From: Cyclina sinensis
Lineage: Eukaryota > Mollusca > Bivalvia > Venerida > Veneridae
Length of the DNA stretch: 64,000 nt
NCBI GenBank assembly: GCA_012932295.1
Contig: JAAONU010000010.1
Span: 20,782,047 to 20,846,046, forward strand
Direction: 5' to 3'
Shown here: piece by piece, positions 36,681 to 46,818 of the stretch
Layout: each line of letters starts with the position of its first letter
Numbering within the stretch: position 1 is the stretch's first letter
Translations under genes and position numbers: made by a program
The notes under the pieces: generated by a model
The model's database searches: none
Told to the model about the DNA's origin: nothing
What the model saw: only the letters and a program-made list of their open reading frames with translations

Positions 36681-37183
36681 AAGCAGCATAAGTAATTAAA
36701 AATTGATTCTAACTGATATTTAAAATTGCGAAATATCAAATGTCGTCTAAACTGGTAATATTAATAGAAAAAAAGAAAGCAAATATGCTTTCCCATAAAA
36801 TACTTGACGCCAGCAGATTTGTTTAAATTCAAAACATTTCTTTCCTAATTAAAGTCTATTGTAAGATAAAATATTCTGTCATTGTTATAAACATGTTTAT
36901 TTCTTAGAATATTTACAACATACAGTTTACAGTATACACGAAATAATGCAAGATAAATATTCGTACGAAAAGGATAAGACTGAAAGACAAAGTCTTATTA
37001 AATTCTTCTCTCTGTTAACATTTTAACAATAAATCGGTGCTCTGATAACAATTGTATGTTAGAAAAAACATACGAATATATTTAAATGAGTTGGTATTCT
37101 GTCATTATCGTTTTAAATGTATGAAATGTTTTGAAAGTTAAATAGTTCTATTAGAGATATATTTGCTATCATGCATTTGTCTT

Positions 37184-37410
37184 TAAAGAATGGACTGTGT
37201 AACAAAATAGAACAGAGCAATCTGATAACATTCCATGAAACAAAACGGTCAGAAGCAAGACTGTCCGAAAACATTCCACGAGACAAAGCAGCCAGGGTCA
37301 TGACTATCTGACAGTTCACGAAACAGAACAGTCAGAAACAAAAACTTTCTGAAAATATTCCATTAAAACAAAGTCCGAACTATTTCATGTAAGAGAACAG
37401 TCACAATTTA
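37184..37410. repeat. Degenerate ~42-bp minisatellite
   Basis: Four to five imperfect direct units of about 36-46 bp, each containing a 'ctgaaaacattccacgagacaaa' type core followed by 'cagtcagaa'. Examples start near 37218, 37260, 37304 and 37346. Units differ at many positions, so the array is old. Confidence 0.75.
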
Positions 37411-38029
37411 CTTCATAAACATTTAAATCATTTACAATTTAATTGTAAGAAAATATCTATAAATCTGCACACTCTTCTTGATTTATGGAATCGTTTCCAA
37501 AGTAACTGTGTCATTAATTCCTTAATCAGATCCCGTCATACATCCCTGGGGCCCGATATGTTGCCAACAGCAAAAATAAAATGCCCGAATGATTAATTAA
37601 CGAATTTAAATGAGAGAAAGTGGATGATAGAAGGAAAATTTGAATGGAATGTTTGTATTAAAGATAGATATGCGGATCGAGATAGCCATAATATAATTGA
37701 GGAATGGCTTCGACAGAATGCATTTATTCAGAGGACGTTATTGATACGATTTAATGCTACCTGGCGTTTAGAAATGAAACAAAAACGTGTTTAGGAATGT
37801 TCGTGTAATCCTCATTTTTGTCTTTTCTAAGGATTTTTTTGTATGCATTTGCTTAGAGTTTATAATGTTGGCCATAAACCACTCGGCATTTTTTATGGTA
37901 TAACATTGTGTGAATAGTGAATTAGAACAAATAGTAAATTATAACAAAGAATCTTTGTTGACCTAAAGCTCATTTTTCGACTTTTTAACTAGATTTTCAA
38001 CGAAAACCTGGTTATTTTAATGCTGAAGT

Positions 38030-38365
38030 CGGCGGGCGGGCGGGCGTCAACTTTTGGTTTCCGCTCAATAACTTGAGTTTACTTTGGCCTATTGACGCAA
38101 AACTTGGTGTATGGGTAGCTTATATCAAGAGGCAGCTTGGGATTGCTACCCAGGTGTCTGTGATCAAGGTCACTGTTGCTAAAAATAGAAATTCAGTTTC
38201 CGCTCAATAACTTGAGTTTGCTTTGACTTATTGACCCCAAACTTGGTATATGAGTAGCTTATATCAAGAGGCAGCTTGGGATTGCTACCCAGGTGTCTGT
38301 GATCAAGGTCAAGGTCACTGTTGCTAAAAATAGAAATTCAGTTTCCGCTCAATAACTTGTTTATA
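38030..38365. repeat. Tandem-unit repeat with GC-rich head
   Basis: A GGCGGGCGGGCGGGC head (38031-38046) is followed by about two direct ~141-bp units. They run from 'tttccgctcaataacttgagttt' through 'agcttatatcaagaggcagc' to 'ctaaaaatagaaattcag' (38057-38197 and 38198-38340), then a partial third unit. The structure resembles the elements at 4215 and 7018 (GC-rich head plus 'caataact..' units, 'tgatcaaggtcactg'). It may be a distant relative, truncated on the right. Confidence 0.75.
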
Positions 38366-39910
38366 AACTTAAAAGCTATTGCACATGTTGTAAGAAGCAT
38401 TATTCCCTACAATATACTAGAAGTAAAACATTTTGGAAAATCCAGCTGCCCTTAGCTTGTTGAATACGGCATCTTATTTGACAAAAAATTGTAAAAGGAA
38501 GGTAAATATGTCAGTAAATATAATAAATTAACTTAAATAATTTTTTCTCAAACAATAAATCACCCAATTATCGTTATCTGGATTTAAATTTAAAAAAAAA
38601 AACTGTCAAAATCACTTAAAACAATTAGCTACTGATAAAAGAGACACGATTTGCTTAAAATAGATTTGGAATGATAAAAGTATTTGTTTGTCGTGTAGTT
38701 ATCTGGACAAGAATAAGTCGCTTTTTATGTTTCTCTCTGAAATCCTCTCTGAAATGGGAGCCACCTTTTAGGATTTTTAAGGAGGCGCAGTCTATTTAAT
38801 ATATGCGACGATCTGCAATTTCTATATTTGATTCAGAAAATTAAGTAATTAACAGGCAGTTTGAATTTTGTTTTAATCAAATATCTAATTTTCTCAGATT
38901 TAGTTAAAAAATCAAAAACAGAAATTGAAAGAAATAGAAAGAAGAAATGAAGATGAATGAAAGAAGGAAAAATAACAAAAAGAAGGCAGAATCTTAATTT
39001 AAAAGTTTCTTTACGAAAACATCTGTATAAACGAGAAATCTGGTGAACTTAAGTCTTCGGAATTAAAATTTGAAGTTTGCAATTTCTGCAGATCTAAGAA
39101 TATATAAAACCTTACTCTGCCTCAGGCAAGTGACTCTGCGTCTTGCCACCAGTGAAGACAAAGGTTAGCCTGCACATCAGTGCAGTCTAGTCATGGTCTG
39201 CTGTATTCGCTTCTAAGTCAGTAAATTTTCAATAAGGTCCCGACAGACATTTAATGGATCCTTCCAAACTGAAAGATGGACAAGTCCATTGTAGGTATTT
39301 AGCATGGTTAGGGTTATAGAAACTTGAAGGGCATCTTGCGTCCAATACTGTTTTGCTAAGTGGTGAAAGCGTAACTCTTATAACCATCTTAGACTTTTTT
39401 TTCAGAAATGTAAAACGAGCAGATTATCTTTTGAAGCTATCCCTTCTAATAATGTATATTAGGCAGAAAACAAATCAGTGAGCTAGCAAGAATCAAGAAA
39501 CAAATCAAGAGGTAAAAGTGTCTTCTACACAAAAGCCAGACTATAGGAAAAAAGCTTACTTTGCTAACTAGCATGTAAGTCAAATAGGTTTTCGAATATA
39601 GATAAGAAAATTTACATAGGTTGTTTAACGTCGAATATTTAATATATTTAAACAATGATATGTCACGGATTATTAAGTAATATATTTAAATGGTATGATC
39701 TAAACCCTACAGAAGCCTACAGCAAGGAAATCACATTCGACTTAATTTCAGATAGTGTTACCGGTTTTACGCTTTGGCAGACAGTTATGGTCACAAAGAA
39801 GTGTTAATCACTTTTAAAATGATCGTTTTTCTACACACAAAAAACATTTAACTAGCATTTGAGCACACTTGAAGGGTAAACAATATTGTTGTTAAGTGTA
39901 GCTTGCTAGA
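38366..39910. other. Region upstream of the receptor exon, with a probable dispersed repeat
   Basis: 39120-39320 ('gcctgcacatcagtgcagtc', 'taagtcagtaaattttca', 'gatggacaagtccatt') has the look of a repeat I associate with bivalve genomes and contains the small palindrome GCACATCAGTGC. This is from memory and not confirmed by a second copy in this window. Otherwise nothing recognised. Confidence 0.35.
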
Positions 39911-39913
39911 CAT

Positions 39914-39920
39914 TATATAA
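39914..39920 (+). promoter_or_regulatory. TATA box for the receptor gene
   Basis: TATATAA lies 55 bp upstream of the ATG at 39975. This would place transcription start near 39945 and give a ~30-nt 5' leader. No other TATA is closer. Inferred from sequence only. Confidence 0.5.
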
Positions 39921-39974
39921 GCAATTTTATGTTTTTCGTGCCTTAAAAAGAAAGGAAGACATACACATCTGGTA

Positions 39975-40638
39975 ATGGAAGGAATATTCAGAGTATTACT
40001 TGCTATTGTGAGTTTTTTCGGTCATATAGTGTGTATCCATGTTAAAATAGCCGCCATTTTACCTGCTGATGATCGGTGGATGTTTTCCATGAAACATGTT
40101 GCTCCGGCAATAGACTATGCTATAGAATACTTGCAGAATAATACTGATTATATCAGAGGCCACACATTTTCTGTGAGATATGGCGACTCCAAATGCTCCC
40201 CATCAGTCGGTATGAACGAAGCGATAAACTATTATTTCGAGAAACAAGTTGACGTTTTCTTCGGACCCATTTGTGACTACACGCTTGCACCCGTGGCGAG
40301 ACAAGCCATGGTTTGGAATATTCCACTAGTTTCAGTTGGCGCTTTCGCTCGTGGTTTTTCAGAGAGTCACATGCAAGAATATGCGACTTTGACACGGGTA
40401 GGGCTTACCTTTGATTCTGTCACAAGAGCATTCCTGCAAATTCTAAAGCACAATCGATTAAACAATTTTAAGACAATCTACGAAAAAGATGGACAAGACT
40501 ATGTTATCGAGTCATTCTGTTCCCTCATGGCAGGAGCATTGTACTATGAGGCTAAGGATATCAAACAACATTATTTCATGATCGACGAACGGGGATATGA
40601 CAGCATCCTGAAGGAACAAGTCGGCCTGTCTTATAGCG
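39975..40638 (+). CDS. First coding exon of a natriuretic-peptide-receptor-like protein
   Basis: An ATG-initiated exon encoding 221 complete codons plus one base, ended by a GTAAGT donor at 40639 (phase 1). Reading through the donor gives a stop two codons later. Residues 1-22 are a signal peptide. Residues 23-221 match the N-terminal lobe of the ANF_receptor ligand-binding fold. VKIAAILPADDRWMFS corresponds to the first strand and HVAPAIDYAI to the first helix. Cys74 and Cys100 are 26 residues apart, as is the first disulfide of natriuretic peptide receptors. GPICDYTLAPVARQA is the diagnostic loop, and YATLTRVG and Cys182 follow. The partner of Cys182 should lie ~50 residues on, in the next exon. 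There is one N-glycosylation site (Asn55, NNT). Known members are single-pass plasma-membrane receptors, either with a cytoplasmic guanylate cyclase (NPR-A/B) or with a short tail (NPR-C). Which type this is cannot be told without the 3' exons. Confidence 0.9.
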
Positions 40639-41791
40639 GTAAGTAATCCATGTATAAGTCTGTCATCATATGTTTACACTTTCAAGGTCACTGCAAATCT
40701 GTTGCACGCCCCTCATACTTGATATGTACTCAACTATCTAGTTTTTATTGCATCTGTGAGTTTTATTAGTGTTATTCAAATGTCGTTAATCTTTTTCATT
40801 TGCGCTTAAAGAAGTTAATATATTTTGTGCACAGTCGTTGAAATGGTGTTGTTCACTTTTCTTTTACATTACATGGATCTATTCGTAATTTTATTTCTGT
40901 TAATAACCAAAACCCATTCCGCAAGGTAAGGACAGAAAAGTGTAAAGTAAACAAAGTCGGTATTGATGGCTACTTAATAAAGTTTTCGTTTAATTTTCAT
41001 CATTTTAAACAAAATACTGATGAAATAATATTTATTCTCGAGTTTTATCAATTGTTTCTATGAATTGAACCATGTATTGATGGAAAAGCGTCTTTGGAAA
41101 TGGAACCTAAATGGTAGCTAAAATAGCGAAATAACCAAAAGCCATTTCAGTTGGAAACCTTGATGTAAAGAAAAATGAAAGAAAGGGTTTAATAATAGGT
41201 AAAAGGAAAGAATACAAGTAGCATGTCTTTGTAAGATTCCATTGCCAGTCCTTAGTATAGAATAGAGGCTACGAAGTGAAATCTTTAGCATAAAGAAACT
41301 GAAAGGAATAACTGTAGGGACCTACTGAGGTCTCTTAATGCTGAATATTTCACTTCATAGCCTCTATCCAACTTAGAGTTTGCCCCTCCCTTTTTGAGTT
41401 TTCACGTATGTTTTTGCTAGCTTTCTTATTTGGAACATACATATCCGTAAGGGAACTAGTCCTTATGCGTGAATTCGTTTTGTGCAATGCATTTTGTAGG
41501 TAAAAAAGAGACAACAAAACTCTTCACGGATATATCTATGGGAAATGTAACTACCTGTGCTTTTCATTGGCTAGAGAAGTGAAACAAGCACTTACTAATT
41601 GTTGATAATAAGTTAGATGCTGAGAGTCTGAAGCTGGTATACTGATACGCTTTCTTTTTTCATACCTTTATCTCATTTTTATGCTAGTTCTTCTTTCCTG
41701 AACGGGTATTAGGTATAACTCACACATTTTTAAAACATTTGGCCACAGTAAGGGCTGTAACCGTTTTGTAATGATTGAGTTATAAAGAACA
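40639..41791 (+). other. Start of the receptor's first intron
   Basis: It begins with GTAAGTAATC. Apart from the hairpin at 41262-41367 nothing is recognised. I looked downstream to the end of the window for an exon with the conserved 'VxIMCxxxDxxRxIMxxA' and 'GDYxFFxxxxF' patterns and found none by eye. Confidence 0.5.
41262..41367. ncRNA. ~106-nt hairpin in the first intron (miRNA-like or tiny foldback MITE)
   Basis: The arm ATAGAGGCTACGAAGTGAAAT (41262-41282) pairs with 41347-41367 with one mismatch. Pairing continues inward through TTAGCATAAAGA and TCTCTTAATGCT with a few mismatches. A short inner stem GTAGG/CCTAC closes the loop. The total stem is over 30 bp, within the size range of a metazoan pre-miRNA. 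No mature sequence is recognised, and a short MITE would look the same. Confidence 0.4.
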
Positions 41792-42230
41792 TTAAAGGGG
41801 TTGTGCTCCAGATGACAAAAAAAGAAAGTTTTCTTGTATTATAAATTTCTTGTAATATTTATGATTAATGCTTAAAAAATAACCTACTGACAAAAAATAA
41901 GTCAAATAATTACATTATAAATTGATTTTTTCCCTTTCAAAGTGATATACCGTAACGCGACGGTATAACTGTTTCGTATAACATTTAAATTAAATATCAG
42001 TTATATAACATGCGGCAATGGTGGTGACAGTAAAAGCGTTGGAAATATTTTGTTAACATGAGGGTCCAGCGTTCAAATCAGGCTGGAGCGAAATTATTTT
42101 TTTTTATTCTATTTTGACTTTTATAATCAGTTTTGAAGTAAAATATTATGTTGTTATAATCTCACGGCATCTAAATATATAATTTATGAAAAAAATTTTT
42201 TATGTCAAATCTTGAGTACAGCCTCTTTAA
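41792..42230 (+). mobile_element. Third TTAA-flanked element with tRNA-like middle
   Basis: The ends TTAAAGGGGTTGTGCTC and the complement of AGTACAGCCTCTTTAA are imperfect inverted repeats with TTAA at both borders, over 439 bp. The middle has an A-box-like TGGTGGTGACAG (42019-42030) and a B-box-like GCGTTCAAATC (42069-42079). Its length matches the elements at 36244 and 46369, but the sequence is clearly a different family or a very old branch. Confidence 0.65.
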
Positions 42231-43165
42231 TTACGACAGTTTATTTTGGACTTTATCCCATCCCAGTCTGTGCATAGTAACAAGTGGACAGTTTTAGTAA
42301 AATTGTGTTCTTTTTTGGTGTACAAACTTATTATAGATTTAATAAATTTAAAACTCATATATGTACTTGTATACTAAATGAAATATGCTTAAAACAATTT
42401 TACAACCTTTACAATTCGAATGTATGAAAATACTCAAATTTCCGCGCTCTCCTGAATTTGTTGATACCTTTCCAATGTAACTGTATCATTCATACCAACA
42501 GCAGGTCCACAGATATATCCCACGGGTCTAATACGTTGGTAACAGCCATATAGAATGCATGAATGATAAATTAACGAATCTAAATGAGTGGCATTGAGTG
42601 GTGGACATGTTTATACTGCTCAAAGAACGTGAAAAAAGCGCGAATCGACATTAACATTAGAAGGATTGCTTGATGACGTAATATAGTTTATTGAAACTTA
42701 GTTAAGTCTTACGCTGTAGAAGTGAACGATAAGATTGTAAATACAGAAAGTCAGAAGCGAACATATATACATTTCACTGAGTTTAATTGCTAATTAAAGA
42801 CCCAGTTTTATTTGCAAATGATCATATATTTTCCTATAACAACGTGATTTAAATACGTGTATCCTGCAACTATTCTAGCAATCATTTTACTGACACTGGG
42901 CATTCGTTTGTGTTTGTGATAAAATTAATCTGCTTAAGATCTTGTAACTGCACACTTAAAATTTAATTGATGTATCACCGAGTTATGGAACCTGCTTGTC
43001 CTGCAGATTTGTAAATAAAGGGTTGTATTTAGCTGTTTTGATTAAAATTATCGGAAGTTAACCAATTAAAGATGAACAGTAAGAATTAGAGAGATTCCTT
43101 TATACAGTGTAGTTCAGTGTGAATGTACTCAAATACATGTTCTTTTTTCTGCTTTAACTACTACA
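42231..43165. other. No gene seen
   Basis: AT-rich. It contains 'aattttccaatgtaactgtatcattcataccaacagc', resembling 'tttccaaagtaactgtgtcattaattcc' near 37495, so a short dispersed similarity exists. No coding pattern. Confidence 0.35.
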
Positions 43166-43618
43166 TACTACCGCTTGCAACACTGATTAGAGTTTACACT
43201 GTTACGTAAAGAAAGAGACACGTCGGTACACCTGTCAACAAAAATCAGTTAAAGCGCCGCCCAATGTGTTTCTTTCAAACTCCGCCTTTTAGCTGTCAAT
43301 ATTGTCATATCAGTGTCTTTCTGTGTAAGAAATGTAAAAACCGGTTAGGAAAAAAAAATATTGAAGGAAGATTTCCGGTAGCAACGCAGCGACAATTATG
43401 ATACAGCAACTTTGGCGCCGCCCAGACGACACATTTATCTGGCTGCGGGTAGATTGCAAGACGCAGTTTTATTGACAGGTGTATCTGAGAAAACTGCCTC
43501 GCTGTGATTGGATGATCAGTTATGTGACAGTTTAAGCTACTGAAATAAACATCGTAACGTCACTTTTTACCGCTTTCCGAATGCGTGAATCTCTAATCAG
43601 TTTTGCAAGTGGTAGTTA
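43166..43618. mobile_element. MITE, ~450 bp
   Basis: The ends ACTACCGCTTGCAACACTG and CAGTTTTGCAAGTGGTAGT are complementary, and the match continues through GATTAGAG/CTCTAATC, with TA next to each end. A second inner inverted pair is CACCTGTCAA (near 43232) and TTGACAGGTG (near 43475). The interior is GC-richer (gcgccgccca twice) than its surroundings. No coding capacity. Confidence 0.82.
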
Positions 43619-46368
43619 TATGCCATGTATTGACATTTATCTGTATAACTTGAGAGGTCTTTAGTGCAAAATTCACGAAACTCATTTCTTTAGTATCACT
43701 TTTTGAATGAAGAAATTGCTTTTGACAAAACACATTCAAATACTGATACTTACTTTTGAGAAACTTGAGACTGGTTATTAAACGCTTTGAGAAACCAGAT
43801 TACATGTGTAAATATGTCAGGTAAATAACCACGACGCAACAGCAAACTGCTGTTGTCTTAAGTTTAGACACTCAGTTGAAAATCTATGCCATATAGATAA
43901 TATATCCATAAAACTCAGTAATAGCGTGTTTGTTATATTGTTATTTTTGGACCTATATTATTTTTGAACCGCTGTCCACCGTTCTCTATCATCGGAAATT
44001 TGTTTAGCATTGTTTTCTTCTCAAGGAACCAGCGCCATCGTATGTCAGGGCACATTACATCTTGCTTTCTAGTTGTTACATCCACTTCAGCAGTTGTTGA
44101 TTAGTCTTACACGTATAAAGGTTTATGTCTAGAGAAAAGCAAACATGTATTATCATACAAATTGAATATCCCTTTGAATATAAATAGTATCCGTCAGAAT
44201 ATTGACAAATCTAGTCAGATCAACTTCAGCTAGGGAATTGTTTGGATGACGTGCGACGTTGTATTTTTTTTTTACTCGCTGTTTCTAAATGACTCATTAT
44301 TTGTAGTCTGGTACAATTGATGTACAAAATTATTCAGAAAACTTGTATGTATCACTCCGAGAGATCAACATAGAGTGATCAACATTGAATTTTACGCAAT
44401 TTTATTTAACGAGAACATGTATAGGTAGTTAATCAGCTTCATATTCCTTTCAAAATTGGTTATATATGTTTGCATAATCTAAATTGTTTGATAGAATGTA
44501 GATGTTGAAAATATATATTTCTGTCCCTACTTGTTTGATTTTATATAACCACTGGGTACGTAGATACTTTGATGCTTTATAAAAAATATTAGACCTAGAT
44601 TTACTTAGATACTGTTATGAAAAAAAGAAATGAATTATAATTTCGAACCACTTTGGGAGTTAGCTATCATTATGCCATCAGTTGCCTGTAAATTTGAGGG
44701 ACAAAATAAATGTTGTTGTTTTTTTTTAAGCAGAGAAATGGTTTACTTTTTATGTAACACACTACAGCGTGTAAACAAAACATGTTGTCCAAAATAGTTC
44801 GTTATTGAATAAAAACACTATATGGGACATTCGATATTTTGTTTGGTAATATATTTGTTTCATGGCTTTTCCTTTATTTGAATTATTAGATATCGAGCTA
44901 TCACAAAGACACATGCAGATTGCACGCAATGTAAATTCCCTTAGCGTGCATTGTCACAATTAGGGATGCATTCGTTTCTAATCATAATACATACTTGAAG
45001 AAGACGATAGAGTTAAGTGCAAAGGCAATATGTTTGTTTAACAATGTAATTATTTTTAGAAAGTGCCAAGCAGATACTTTCTTCCCAATAACTCAGGCTC
45101 GTTTATTAAACGTCATTTATTATTCCTGAAAGCATGTCTAATATAATTATGTATCAGAGAACTCATTAATTTGACGCAGTTTGGAATGGGGGACATCAGT
45201 GGATTATCTACCCTGAATACTCTCTAATATTACATTATCCTTCCATTTGGATTCCTCTGCTTTCATCGCTATTTTCTTTTTTGGTATGGTAATAATTAAG
45301 CCTAATTATTTGCAACAATGGTAATCAGATTATACATTTAGTTTAGCAGCATGTTTTGTTAACACTATTATGTTTTTTTTTTAATATAAAATCCTAACTT
45401 TTTATCTAATATATAAGTGACAATTTTCTTAACTAAAAGTCAAGACTATCACAAAGAGAAACAAGGATAAAGTTAGAAGATTCAAAATGAAAGGACCAGT
45501 GTGTAATTTGGTCTACTTTTAATGTTATCTGAGTAAGGGAAATAATTTGTTATCAGGAATGTCCCTCCTTCACAGTTCTACAGTATTCCTTTCATATACC
45601 AGGATATTATAAAAGAATATTTTTTCACCATGTTGTACACTTTCATTCAGTATCGACAAGTTGTTACGTATATAATGGAACAAAACATTCGAATATTATC
45701 TTTGTTATATCATAGGGTACAATTACTTTTGCACAAAGGATTTTGAAAAAATGTGGTTTCGCGTTTCTAAGAAAATAACATGAACACATTTCTTTAGAGA
45801 TTTGATGGACACCAATGGGATCTTTGACAATGTTTCAACAAATTCTGGTTATCTAGTATGAAAAGCGCAATTTAATTGTCATAACCATCTGGTTTCTAAA
45901 CGGAGAAAATAATGGTATTTTGTTATAAAACACTGCTCCACAACAAAGATTTATTCAAAATATCTATTCTGAAATTCAATTATGTATGTCTGCAAATGGC
46001 ACGAGGCAACTAGTAACATGTAACCATTGTTATATCAAATCACTTGTGAGAAGTATTACACAATTTCTATTTATATCATAAAGACAGACAAATTGTCTAG
46101 TTCTATCAATTTTATCTAGATATGAAGTTTGATATTTTATCATATGTGACACATTTACTACTCTAACAGTTGTAGGCGGAGCTGACATATGCCTAAAGGC
46201 TGATTAGTTGGCCCTTATTTGAATATATCTTTGTATTCTATTTCTGAAAGTATTCAACAAATAGAAGATAGCTGCATATTTTTTTTTTTCCGAAAATGAG
46301 TTAGCAATTGTAGTAGAACATTTTAAGTGTCCCACTTCCACTTTACGTTTTAGGAGTAAAAAAATAGG
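43619..46368. other. No gene seen
   Basis: Presumed intronic or intergenic sequence. No exon pattern, repeat array or transposon ends recognised. The segment 45845-45900 weakly resembles 50535-50590. Confidence 0.4.
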
Positions 46369-46818
46369 TTAAAGCGACTGACACAGACGGGTCGACGATG
46401 CATAAAAAAAGAATAATTTAGACATATAAAAGACTTAGTTGTAGCTGTGAAGAACATATCTAAACTAAATTACTGTCCCATTTTTGGTACAAAAAACACA
46501 CCATAATACATAGTTTTACACGATTTAATTGGTAAAATATTTACTCCGTTAGTCACGGGGTAGATACTAAGTTTATATTGTTAGTTTTACATTTTGAAGT
46601 TACAACTATCTGGTGCTCATATCAGTGGGTTAGCTCGCAACAGTTCATTTACTGACCGGAAGGGTATGGGTTCGAATCCGGTTTAAACCATTTTTTTTTC
46701 TTCCGTTTTTATGATGTATAAAGTCATAAAATTGTGTTGTTTCTATAGTATATTAACTTCTCCTTAATTTGAAAGAAAAAACATTTTGAAGCCAAATTCT
46801 GTGAGACAGTCGCTTTAA
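46369..46818 (+). mobile_element. TTAA-flanked TIR element with internal tRNA-like module (second copy)
   Basis: The ends TTAAAGCGACTGACACAG and CTGTGAGACAGTCGCTTTAA are inverted repeats with TTAA at both borders, over 450 bp. The middle has a plus-strand tRNA-like segment. ATCAGTGGGTTAGC (46621-46634) resembles the tRNA D-arm/A-box, and GGGTTCGAATCC (46668-46679) is a perfect B-box. Reversed, it matches 36244-36680 beyond the ends, for example 'ttactccgttagtcacggggtagata'. Since the two differ in the tRNA-like part but keep both boxes, the boxes may be functional. Confidence 0.88.
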
